From: Chloroflexi bacterium UBA5177
Lineage (GTDB): Bacteria > Chloroflexota > UBA5177
Direction: 5' to 3'
Length of the DNA: 6,175 nucleotides
Assembly (NCBI GenBank): GCA_002413265.1
Contig: DHWR01000098.1
Span: 13,403 to 19,577 of the forward strand
Below, in pieces: positions 1-5,415 of the stretch. The notes under the pieces were generated by a model. That model was not told the DNA's origin, did not search any database, and saw only the letters and a program-made list of their open reading frames with translations. The stretch's first letter is position 1; each line of letters begins with the position of its first letter. Both the position numbers and the translations under genes were made by a program.

Positions 1-108
1 GTCGAGAAGTACCAGCTCCTGGAGGTCGAGGGCTTTCTGGCGCCTCGCCACGGCCGGCATCAAAAGTGGGGCGCGTACTCCGGCGCCGCCGATCACCACA
101 AGCTTCAT
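1..108 (-). CDS. Glycoside hydrolase family 4 (6-phospho-beta-glucosidase-like), N-terminal fragment
   Basis: Only the first 36 codons are inside the window; the gene continues past the left edge. The protein opens with MKLVVIGGAGVRAPLL, a Rossmann beta-strand and glycine-rich turn, followed later by ELVLLD. This matches the N-terminus of GH4 enzymes, which bind NAD there and cleave glycosides, often 6-phosphorylated ones, by a redox mechanism that needs NAD and a divalent metal. GH4 enzymes are cytoplasmic. The start is well fixed: AGGAGA (minus strand, 115-120) lies 6 bases upstream, and the ATG overlaps the TGA of the kinase gene as ATGA (105-108), which suggests translational coupling. 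The substrate (beta-glucoside-6-phosphate, alpha-galactoside, alpha-glucuronide or other) cannot be told because the specificity region is not in the window. Another NAD-binding Rossmann protein is possible, but the APLL segment after GVR favours GH4. Confidence 0.75.
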   Translation of the reverse strand, partial: MKLVVIGGAGVRAPLLMPAVARRQKALDLQELVLLD

Positions 109-1049
109 CGCACTTCTCCTACCTCTTGGGTGAAGACCGAAAGCCGATTCTCGACCTCCGTCTCCGAAAGAATGCTTCCACAGCCGCCAAGTACCAAGGT
201 CGAGAGGCCACCGGCAATGTTGGCGCAGCGCAGGCAGGTCTCGAAAGAATAGCCGCGCAGCAGGCCGTAGATCTGGCCCGCGTTGAAGTTGTCTCCCGCC
301 CCGGTCGTGTCTATGGCCTCCACATCTATCGCCGGCACGGCATAGCGCTCGTCTTGGCACGCCGCCACGCATCCTGCCTGGCCAGCCTTGATCACGACAC
401 ATTCACACCAACCGCTTAGAACCTCCAACGCCTCCTGAGCGGAGCCGGTGGCGGTCATGTGCATGGCCTCGTTCAGGTTTGGTGAGAACACGTCGACGTC
501 TCCCAGCACCGCTCGCAAGCCTTCGGAGCGAAGATACTCCGGACTCCAGTGTGTGTCGACGTAGACCAGGATCCCACGGCGCCGGGCTTCACGGTAGAGC
601 TCGGCTGGGTGCTCGCCGTAGGAGAAAAGCGCTCGCGGCCGGTAACCATCGAGATCTTTGATCGTCAGCCGCGAAGCCGGCCGTCCGCGCACGTTAGGCG
701 GAGCGTAGCTTATGAACATCCGGTCGTGAGCAAACGAGATGCCGGCGGTAATGACCGGCAGGGGGCGATCCAGCCAGGTGGTCAGGGACAGCGAGATGCC
801 GGAAGCCTCCATCCGGTCGGCGATGAAGCGGCTGAAGATGTCGTTGCCGAGCTGCGTCACCAGCCCGGCACCCAGCCCAAGGCTAGCCAGCGCGGACGCG
901 ATGTTGTATATCCCGCCTGGGTTGATAGCGAAATCCTGGGCGAAGACCTCCTGCCCCATTTCCGGCAAGCCTTCGCGATCAGTAAACCTGAAGGTGAGGT
1001 CGCAAAAGGGGCTGCCCTGTAGCAGGACGTCGAAGTTTTCAGCGGACAT
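105..1049 (-). CDS. PfkB/ribokinase-family carbohydrate kinase
   Basis: A 314-residue protein, the usual length for PfkB-family kinases, which move the ATP gamma-phosphate to a sugar or sugar-phosphate hydroxyl in the cytoplasm. The N-terminal signature is NPGGIYNIASALASLG (residues 43-58), with the di-glycine hinge and Asn. The C-terminal signature DTTGAGDNFNAG (247-258) holds the anion-hole glycines and the catalytic-base Asp253. SPNLNEA (about 189-195) resembles the conserved NxxE metal/phosphate motif. The ATG is preceded by GAGGA (minus strand, 1054-1058) at about 4-5 bases. The stop overlaps the start of the GH4 gene, so the two are an operon with the kinase first. Sugar specificity cannot be read from sequence. 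In context it may phosphorylate the sugar released by, or the glycoside fed to, the GH4 enzyme (inference). The gene looks intact. Confidence 0.9.
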   Translation of the reverse strand: MSAENFDVLLQGSPFCDLTFRFTDREGLPEMGQEVFAQDFAINPGGIYNIASALASLGLGAGLVTQLGNDIFSRFIADRMEASGISLSLTTWLDRPLPVITAGISFAHDRMFISYAPPNVRGRPASRLTIKDLDGYRPRALFSYGEHPAELYREARRRGILVYVDTHWSPEYLRSEGLRAVLGDVDVFSPNLNEAMHMTATGSAQEALEVLSGWCECVVIKAGQAGCVAACQDERYAVPAIDVEAIDTTGAGDNFNAGQIYGLLRGYSFETCLRCANIAGGLSTLVLGGCGSILSETEVENRLSVFTQEVGEVR

Positions 1050-1060
1050 GCGATCCTCGC

Positions 1061-1075
1061 CAGGCTATTTGCCTG
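1061..1075. promoter_or_regulatory. Small perfect dyad upstream of the kinase start (possible operator)
   Basis: CAGGC-TATTT-GCCTG is a perfect 5+5 inverted repeat with a 5-base centre. It ends 11 bases before the kinase start codon and just upstream of its Shine-Dalgarno sequence. Placed here it could be a repressor half-site pair or a small leader hairpin for the sugar operon. It is short, and no second copy or regulator gene was found in the window, so function is a guess. Confidence 0.25.
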
Positions 1076-1238
1076 ACCATACCTCATGCGGTTCCGACGA
1101 GAGGCGCGTCCATCGTGGCACGCCATCGAGCGCCTCCAGTACAACCCCTTACACGGGCGACCAACGTTCGCTCCTGACAACAGACTGGAGTCCGCCCTCG
1201 AGCATACACTGAAGTTACTAGACGTCAGACATGTCAAA

Positions 1239-1244
1239 AAGGGA
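1239..1244 (+). promoter_or_regulatory. Shine-Dalgarno site fixing the start of the Xi-class transferase at 1252
   Basis: AAGGGA lies 7 bases before the ATG at 1252. An in-frame ATG at 1231 would add seven residues (MSKRERF), but it has no purine-rich site upstream (gacgtcagac). The sequence round 1252 is also nearly the same as that round the next gene's start (ggaa-gtttcatgac in both), which supports 1252. Confidence 0.65.
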
Positions 1245-1251
1245 ACGTTTC

Positions 1252-2196
1252 ATGACAACCCAAGCACCCGAGCAGACCAGAGAAGGCGCCGAGACTCGCG
1301 GAGCCTTCGTCCGCGGCGAGTATCCAATTCAAGGCAGGTTTTCGGCAGACGGTTCATCCGGCTTCAAAGCCGAGCCCGGCCGGTACCATCTGTACGTCTC
1401 GCTGGCGTGCCCCTGGGCACATCGGTCCATGATCGTGCGCCGCCTGCTGGGCCTCGAGGACGTCATTTCGCTTTCGGTGGTCGATCCCGTTCGCGACGAA
1501 CACGGCTGGGCCTTCACAGAGGGTTTCAGCGATCCGGTGAACGGCTTCCAATTCCTCTCCGAGGCATACCTGCGAACCGATCCCGATTTCAGCGCCCGCT
1601 TCACGGTGCCATGCATCTGGGACCGGCAGACGGGACGCTTGGTCACCAACAATTTCCCTTACATCACCACCGACTTCGAGACCGAGTTCAAAGCGTTTCA
1701 CAAGCGCGGCGCACCCGACCTCTATCCGGAAGGGCTTCGCCGCGAGATTGACCGCGTGAGTGAGGGCATCTACCACGACGTCAACAACGGCGTGTACAAA
1801 TGCGGTTTCGCGGTTACTCAGGAAGCCTACGAAGACGCGTTTGATGCGCTGTTCGCTCGCCTCGAGGAGCTGGAGGACAAGCTCGGATCGAGACGCTATC
1901 TGGCTGGCGATCAGCTCACCGAAGCCGATATCCGGCTTTGGGTGACTCTTGCGCGCTTCGATGCCGTGTACCACGGGCACTTCAAGTGCAATAAGCGGAA
2001 GCTGATCGAGTACCCCAACCTGTGGGCCTACGCCCGCGATCTTTACAGCCGGCCCGAGTTCCGGGAGACGACGGACTTCGACCAGATCAAACGCCATTAC
2101 TACATGACGCACCCCACGTTGAACCCGAGCCGGATCGTGCCGAAGGGTCCTGACGAAGACTGGAATCAGCCGCATGGGAGAGAGGTGCTCCCGTAG
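1252..2196 (+). CDS. Xi-class glutathione transferase / glutathionyl-hydroquinone reductase-like protein
   Basis: A 314-residue cytoplasmic protein of the ECM4/YqjG/PcpF family, whose members reduce glutathionyl-hydroquinones through a cysteine. The family CPWA motif is at residues 53-56 within SLACPWAHR, giving catalytic Cys53. The N-terminal part is a thioredoxin-like fold. The C-terminal helical domain holds RRYLAGDQLTEADIRLW (about 214-230), followed by RFDAVYHGHFKCN and a RHYY segment (281-284) near the C-terminus, all typical of the family. Unusually, the segment that in canonical members reads NESSEI and holds the gamma-glutamyl group of glutathione reads NNFPYIT here (133-139). I recall this form from actinobacterial homologues. 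The thiol partner is therefore probably not glutathione; mycothiol is a candidate (inference). The DUF664 gene follows 39 bases downstream, likely in the same operon. Confidence 0.88.
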   Translation: MTTQAPEQTREGAETRGAFVRGEYPIQGRFSADGSSGFKAEPGRYHLYVSLACPWAHRSMIVRRLLGLEDVISLSVVDPVRDEHGWAFTEGFSDPVNGFQFLSEAYLRTDPDFSARFTVPCIWDRQTGRLVTNNFPYITTDFETEFKAFHKRGAPDLYPEGLRREIDRVSEGIYHDVNNGVYKCGFAVTQEAYEDAFDALFARLEELEDKLGSRRYLAGDQLTEADIRLWVTLARFDAVYHGHFKCNKRKLIEYPNLWAYARDLYSRPEFRETTDFDQIKRHYYMTHPTLNPSRIVPKGPDEDWNQPHGREVLP

Positions 2197-2224
2197 CGGG
2201 CGAGCAATTCTTAGGTCAACAGCT

Positions 2225-2230
2225 GAGGAA
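2225..2230 (+). promoter_or_regulatory. Shine-Dalgarno site of the DUF664 gene
   Basis: GAGGAA lies 5 bases before the ATG at 2236. It sits in the 39-base gap after the upstream gene. No terminator hairpin was seen in that gap, which supports co-transcription with separate ribosome entry. Confidence 0.7.
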
Positions 2231-2235
2231 GTTTC

Positions 2236-2784
2236 ATGACGAACTTTGACGAGCAGAGCCGGCCCGAACCGCCCGTGGCAGGGGACGAAACCGCCACCCT
2301 TCTCGGCTCCCTAGAGCGCCAGCGCGCGACGTTTGCCTGGAAGTGCGGAGGGCTCGACAAGGCTGGCCTGCAGGCTACCGTGGGGGCCTCGTCTATCACC
2401 TTGGGCGGGCTGCTCAAGCACCTTGCCCTCGTGGAGGACAACTACTTCTCCGTGCGCCTGCTCGGGCGGGTGGCGGCTTCTCCGTGGGACAAAGTGGACT
2501 GGGAGGCCGATCGCGATTGGGATTGGCACTCGGCTGCCGACGACACTCCAGAGCAGCTCTTTGCGCTGTGGCACGACGCCGTGGCCCGCTCCCGCTCGGC
2601 GATCGAAGAGGCTCTGACGGGAGGTGGGCTGGACCAGCTGGTCCGGTTCACCACCTGGAGTGAACCGCCCAGCCTGCGCCGTATATTGATCGACCTGATC
2701 GAGGAATACGCGCGGCACGTCGGCCATGCGGACCTCATCCGGGAATCGGTGGACGGCCTGGTTGGGGAAGATCCGCCAGGCTGA
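2236..2784 (+). CDS. DinB-fold protein of the DUF664 family
   Basis: A 182-residue protein matching actinobacterial DUF664 proteins over its whole length. Landmarks are RPEPPVAGDETATLL (9-23), TFAWKCGGLDKAGL (32-45), TLGGLLKHLALVEDNYF (55-71), DWDWHSAADDTPEQL (94-108) and EEYARHVGHADLIRE (156-170). DUF664 belongs to the DinB/YfiT superfamily of four-helix bundles with a metal site. Here His62, His161 and His164 (or Glu157 with His161, the pattern I recall from mycothiol-dependent maleylpyruvate isomerase) are the likely metal ligands. Characterised superfamily members include bacillithiol and mycothiol S-transferases; the exact function of DUF664 is not established. Being downstream of the Xi-class transferase suggests a shared role in thiol-dependent detoxification (inference). 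Its last 14 codons (13 residues plus stop) lie inside a tandem duplication that continues past the stop. The length looks normal for the family. Confidence 0.85.
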   Translation: MTNFDEQSRPEPPVAGDETATLLGSLERQRATFAWKCGGLDKAGLQATVGASSITLGGLLKHLALVEDNYFSVRLLGRVAASPWDKVDWEADRDWDWHSAADDTPEQLFALWHDAVARSRSAIEEALTGGGLDQLVRFTTWSEPPSLRRILIDLIEEYARHVGHADLIRESVDGLVGEDPPG

Positions 2785-2901
2785 TTGTGGGCAGCATCAT
2801 TGCGGTCCCCCGAAGCTCCCTTTGGAATCGGTGGACGGCCCGGACGGGGAAGATCCGCCAGGGTGATTGTGGGCAGCATCATTGCGGTGCCCCGAAGCTC
2901 C
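2742..2901 (+). repeat. Two-copy tandem direct repeat, 82-base period, over the 3' end of the DUF664 gene
   Basis: Copy 1 is 2742-2819 and copy 2 is 2824-2901: 78 aligned bases with 5 mismatches and a 4-base spacer. The mismatches are at 2759, 2762, 2763, 2781 and 2807 of copy 1. Copy 1 contains the last codons and stop of the DUF664 gene (ESVDGLVGEDPPG, then TGA) plus 35 downstream bases. Copy 2 would encode ESVDGPDGEDPPG and also a TGA in its own frame, but it has no reading frame leading into it, because 82 is not a multiple of three. It is most simply an old local duplication, or the tail of a lost second copy of the gene. Confidence 0.95.
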
Positions 2902-2979
2902 TTGCCGTACGCACACGTAGGGGCGAGCTGCGGTCGCCCGCGTTCCGACATCCCTGCAGTCCCAAACCCCAACAAACAG
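2785..2979. other. Convergent intergenic region
   Basis: These 195 bases separate the DUF664 gene from the convergent thioesterase gene. The first part is the noncoding remainder of the tandem repeat. The rest (2902-2979) shows no gene and no strong hairpin. The nearest terminator-like stem lies just inside the thioesterase gene at 2991-3008. Confidence 0.6.
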
Positions 2980-3495
2980 CTAGACGTAAGCGTCCGGGCT
3001 TCCGGACGGATCCCGCCATTCCGGTGGCACGCGAATCGCCACCAGCCGTGCACGAGCTCGCTCCTCGCCGCCAGATAACAGCGAGCACTCGACGATGCTC
3101 TTCTTACCTTTGCGCTCAACCAAGCGGGCACGCAGCAGAAGCTCGCGATCGATCGGCGTCGGGCTCAGATACGACACGTCGAGGGCGGCTGTGACGCACC
3201 AGATCAGTGGATCGCTGGTCATGGGACGCCCTTCCTCTCGATAGTGATTGGCGATTGCAGTGCAGACGCAATGGCAGTCCAGAACCGTCGCGATGATGCC
3301 GCCGTTGAGGATGTGCTCCGGCCCGGCAGCGTGCCAGGGAAGCGGCGTCCAGCGACAGACCGTCTCATCGCCGTCCCAGTAGCTCTTGATGCGGAGCCCG
3401 TGCTCGTTCAGGGGCCCGCATCCCCAGCAGTGGTTGCCGGGGATGGCGTCCTGGAAGGCCTCTGCGCTTCCCCTCGGTTGTCCCTCGTTCGACAT
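2980..3495 (-). CDS. PaaI-like hotdog-fold thioesterase family protein
   Basis: A 171-residue protein with the pattern of single-hotdog acyl-CoA thioesterases. HCWGCGPLNEHGLRIKSYW (22-40) is the usual CxGCGPxNxxGL entry. LNGGIIATVLDCH (63-75) is the central-helix motif, with Asn64, Gly65-66 and candidate catalytic Asp73. ALDVSYLSPTP (104-114), then RARLVERKGKKSIVECSLL (122-140), form the beta-strands. These enzymes hydrolyse acyl-CoA thioesters as dimers or tetramers in the cytoplasm; the acyl group cannot be told. I chose the ATG at 3495 because family homology starts soon after it. The frame stays open to 3615, but the extra 40 residues do not look like the family. No good Shine-Dalgarno precedes 3495 (minus strand GTGATCTGCGCGAAT), so an in-frame GTG at 3510 or weak/leaderless initiation is possible. 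It has more cysteines than I would expect (eight in all, three of them in DCHCVC, 73-78). Confidence 0.85.
   Translation of the reverse strand: MSNEGQPRGSAEAFQDAIPGNHCWGCGPLNEHGLRIKSYWDGDETVCRWTPLPWHAAGPEHILNGGIIATVLDCHCVCTAIANHYREEGRPMTSDPLIWCVTAALDVSYLSPTPIDRELLLRARLVERKGKKSIVECSLLSGGEERARARLVAIRVPPEWRDPSGSPDAYV
2991..3008 (-). terminator. Hairpin overlapping the end of the thioesterase gene (possible terminator)
   Basis: CGTCCGG-GCTT-CCGGACG (plus-strand reading) is a perfect 7-base stem with a 4-base loop. It falls in the last codons of the minus-strand thioesterase (encoding SGSPDA). On the minus strand it is followed by a mixed T-rich stretch (CTTACGTCTAGCTGTTTGTT) rather than a clean U-tract. 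It could act as a terminator or an mRNA 3'-end stabiliser. Confidence 0.35.
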
Positions 3496-3884
3496 ATTCG
3501 CGCAGATCACAAAGCTGTGAGCGTCAGAGTTAGGGTGGTATTGGAATACACCAAGTTGGCGCCCCCAATTCCAGTCGTGTCGCGTGATACGTAGTCGCGC
3601 AACTCTGTATCCCAAAAGGAACTACCGATCCCCGAAGGCAGCGCGGCCACATCGAAAAACGGGTTGAACCCCGGGACATAGTTGACTGGAACTAGATTGG
3701 CCTGAGCGCTAGCGATTTTCGACTCCCCACCGAGGCAGAGATATGCAAAGCACAGGCGGGGATGAGGCAAGTTCTCGTGGACCGCTGGACTATCGCCAAG
3801 ACAGTCAAATTCATATTTCCTAGCTTCGCAAATGTCTCCCTGTCTCCCGAGGCAGCACCACCTCTAGACATTACCAGTCAATGC

Positions 3885-3914
3885 TTGACAGACCACAAGA
3901 CATATGGCTCTATG
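3885..3914 (+). promoter_or_regulatory. Possible sigma70-type promoter for the alpha/beta hydrolase
   Basis: A perfect -35 hexamer TTGACA is at 3885-3890. The best -10 at 18-base spacing is TCTATG (3909-3914), only half matching consensus; TATGCA (3911-3916) is better in its first three bases but is 20 bases away. Transcription would begin near 3920, leaving a very short leader before the GTG at 3934. The -35 is convincing and the -10 is not. Confidence 0.35.
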
Positions 3915-3922
3915 CATTTAAG

Positions 3923-3928
3923 AGGAGG
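3923..3928 (+). promoter_or_regulatory. Consensus Shine-Dalgarno AGGAGG deciding a GTG start
   Basis: AGGAGG sits 5 bases before the GTG at 3934. An ATG nearby at 3941 is out of the hydrolase frame, so the GTG is the real start of the hydrolase. Confidence 0.85.
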
Positions 3929-3933
3929 CCATC

Positions 3934-4722
3934 GTGCAGCATGCAGAAGTCAACGGCGCTCGATTGGCGTACGCCGTGTCAGGCAACGGCGATCCCGTCG
4001 TGCTCATCCACGGCTTCTCGCTCGACATGCGGATGTGGGATCCGCAGATACCTGCTCTGGAGGACCGCTTCCGCGTAGTTCGCTACGACCTTCGTGGCTT
4101 CGGACGATCCGCGGTACCTGATGGCTCTCCCTACGTGGCTTCCGAAGATCTGGCGGCTTTACTCGACTACCTGCAGATCGAACGCGCAGCCTTGGTAGGC
4201 TTCTCCTTTGGGGGCACGGTTGCCGTCCATTTCGCCCTCGATTTTCCCGATCGCGTAACTTCTCTCATACTGATCGATTCGGTCGTGGGTGGCTGGCCAT
4301 GGTCGGAAGAGGGCACGACCGTAGACCGCGCGGTGTGGCAGGCGGGCAAGGAGCAGGGCACCGACGCGGCGCGGCGCATCTGGCTCGAACATCCGATGTT
4401 CACCCGTGTCAGGGCCATTCAAGGCACTGCGGCGGACTTTGACCGCATGGTCGAGGCGTACTCTGGTTTCCATTGGACCACTGACGACTCGCAAGTCTGG
4501 CCCGATCCTCCGGCGTTGGAGCGGCTCGGCGAGATCGGCGCGCCGACCGTGGTCGCCGTCGGCGAGCTCGACACACCCGATCTTCAGGGGATGGCGGAGG
4601 CGCTGGCGAACGGCATCCCAGGAGCCCAAAAAACGGTGGTCCGCGGTGCGGGGCACATGAGCAACATGGAGAAGCCAGACCAGGTAACGGAGCTCATCAT
4701 CGGTCATCTAACAGCCGGCTGA
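3934..4722 (+). CDS. Alpha/beta-fold hydrolase
   Basis: A 262-residue protein, typical for small alpha/beta hydrolases, with a GTG start behind a perfect AGGAGG. Visible elements in order: LIHGFSLDMRMWD with the HG oxyanion turn (26-27); YDLRGFGRSAVP (51-62); the nucleophile elbow GFSFGG with Ser91; a cap region rich in Trp and acidic residues (about 118-190); GELDTPD with candidate catalytic Asp213; and GAGHMSNMEKP with catalytic His241. The triad Ser91-Asp213-His241 is complete, so an active esterase/lactonase-type enzyme is expected. There is no signal peptide, so it is cytoplasmic. The overall pattern resembles the 3-oxoadipate enol-lactonase/haloperoxidase-like branch, but the substrate cannot be assigned. 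It is divergent from the thioesterase and convergent with the SDR gene, so probably transcribed alone. Confidence 0.9.
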   Translation: MQHAEVNGARLAYAVSGNGDPVVLIHGFSLDMRMWDPQIPALEDRFRVVRYDLRGFGRSAVPDGSPYVASEDLAALLDYLQIERAALVGFSFGGTVAVHFALDFPDRVTSLILIDSVVGGWPWSEEGTTVDRAVWQAGKEQGTDAARRIWLEHPMFTRVRAIQGTAADFDRMVEAYSGFHWTTDDSQVWPDPPALERLGEIGAPTVVAVGELDTPDLQGMAEALANGIPGAQKTVVRGAGHMSNMEKPDQVTELIIGHLTAG

Positions 4723-4747
4723 GGTCGCAGATATGTAGCGCCTCGGC
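4718..4747. terminator. Weak stem between convergent genes (possible bidirectional terminator)
   Basis: GCTGAGG (4718-4724) can pair with CCTCGGC (4741-4747) over 7 positions, with one G-U, round a 16-base loop. It covers the hydrolase stop and the 24-base gap before the convergent SDR stop. There is no T-tract on either strand, so support is weak. Confidence 0.2.
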
Positions 4748-5415
4748 TACGCCTTCTCGTACATGATCTCCGGCTTCCACTGCTCCTTCGGCTCGCTGTA
4801 AACCTGCCAGAAGCGCTCGGCGATCAGCTCCGGATCGAAGAAGGTTCCCGACGTGACGGAGCCTCTGATGGTCACCGTCGAAACGTGGATTCCCTCGTCT
4901 TTCAGATCCTCTGCAAGTCCGTGTGCGAGATAGCGAAGACCAGCCTTACCGATCCCAAGCGTGAGGTATTCGAGGGAGCCCGGGCGAAGACCGGCGGCGC
5001 TGCCGGTGAATAGAATAGTCCCGCCGCCCAGACGGCGCATTCCCGGTAGGACCGTCTGACTTGCCGCCAGCGCGCCGATCGCGTTGATTCGGAAGCTCTT
5101 GACGAGCAGCTCGGGATCCAGCTCAGAGATCCGGCCGCCGAGATTCATCGACGGGTTGTAAAGCAACACTGAGATGTCACCCAGCTCCATCGCGACCGCG
5201 TCCAAGGCGCTGCGCAACGAATGCGAGTCCGATGCATCGGCACGGAAGCCGTGCGCTTCAATGCCCTCAGCAGAGAGCTCTTCCACGTACGCGTTCAGCC
5301 GTTCCGCGTTGCGCGCCAGCATCCCAATCTGAAAGCCCTGGCCGCCGAAGCGCTTGGCAAGCGCAAGACCGATTCCGGGCCCGATTCCGACCACAACGCA
5401 GGTACGTTTATGCAT
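4747..5415 (-). CDS. Short-chain dehydrogenase/reductase (SDR) family protein, atypical active site
   Basis: A 222-residue Rossmann-fold protein. The cofactor motif is VGIGPGIG (9-16, in place of TGxxxGIG). ARNAERL (34-40) follows beta2, and an arginine there is often linked to NADPH preference. RADASDS (58-64) is the adenine-ring Asp segment. LLYNPSMN (84-91) replaces NNAG. FRINAIGALAASQ (108-120) supplies the helix-4 Asn, and FTGSAAG (136-142) has the catalytic Ser139. The Lys is kept (Lys157, in GIGKAGLR), but the position of the catalytic Tyr, four residues earlier, is Leu153 (LGIGK). Classical SDR chemistry may therefore be lost or altered. The start at 5415 has AGGA (minus strand, 5424-5427) 8 bases upstream. 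It is divergent from the TraR/DksA gene and convergent with the hydrolase. Substrate unknown. Confidence 0.85.
   Translation of the reverse strand: MHKRTCVVVGIGPGIGLALAKRFGGQGFQIGMLARNAERLNAYVEELSAEGIEAHGFRADASDSHSLRSALDAVAMELGDISVLLYNPSMNLGGRISELDPELLVKSFRINAIGALAASQTVLPGMRRLGGGTILFTGSAAGLRPGSLEYLTLGIGKAGLRYLAHGLAEDLKDEGIHVSTVTIRGSVTSGTFFDPELIAERFWQVYSEPKEQWKPEIMYEKA

Larger units (their letters stand above)
1050..1251. promoter_or_regulatory. Divergent intergenic region between the sugar operon and the thiol-enzyme operon
   Basis: These 202 bases lie between the start codons of two divergent transcription units, so promoters for both are expected here. I found no convincing sigma70-type -35/-10 pair. 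CTGACA (1174-1179) and TACACT (1205-1210) resemble promoter hexamers on the plus strand, but their spacing (25 bases) is too wide for one promoter. The kinase-proximal dyad at 1061-1075 is the only clear symmetric element. No small gene is supported. Confidence 0.4.
3496..3933. other. Long divergent intergenic region (438 bases), no convincing gene
   Basis: This gap lies between the divergent thioesterase and hydrolase genes and is more AT-rich than its flanks. On the minus strand, a frame is open from 3863 down to the stop at 3507. Its only usable start is a TTG at 3770, giving 87 residues ending NTTLTLTLTAL; it has no Shine-Dalgarno and I recognise no family. It may be chance or a decayed gene tail. 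TGTCTCCC is repeated twice head to tail at 3833-3848. The right end carries a promoter-like TTGACA and the hydrolase ribosome-binding site. Confidence 0.5.

Noticed and set aside
1231..1251. Earlier ATG start (MSKRERF extension) for the Xi-class transferase
   Set aside because: No Shine-Dalgarno precedes it, whereas the ATG at 1252 has AAGGGA at proper spacing.
1354..2175. A 273-codon open frame on the minus strand
   Set aside because: It lies wholly antisense to the well-recognised Xi-class transferase gene and shows no protein family pattern. Long antisense frames are expected in GC-rich coding DNA.
2742..2901. CRISPR-like array
   Set aside because: Only two long units in tandem with a 4-base gap, one unit overlapping a coding end. 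There are no spacers and no cas genes.
2442..3131. A 229-codon minus-strand frame spanning the repeat
   Set aside because: It runs antisense to the DUF664 gene and out of frame with the thioesterase gene, with no recognisable protein pattern.
3496..3615. N-terminal extension of the thioesterase to 3615
   Set aside because: The added 40 residues do not resemble the family, and homology begins near the ATG at 3495.
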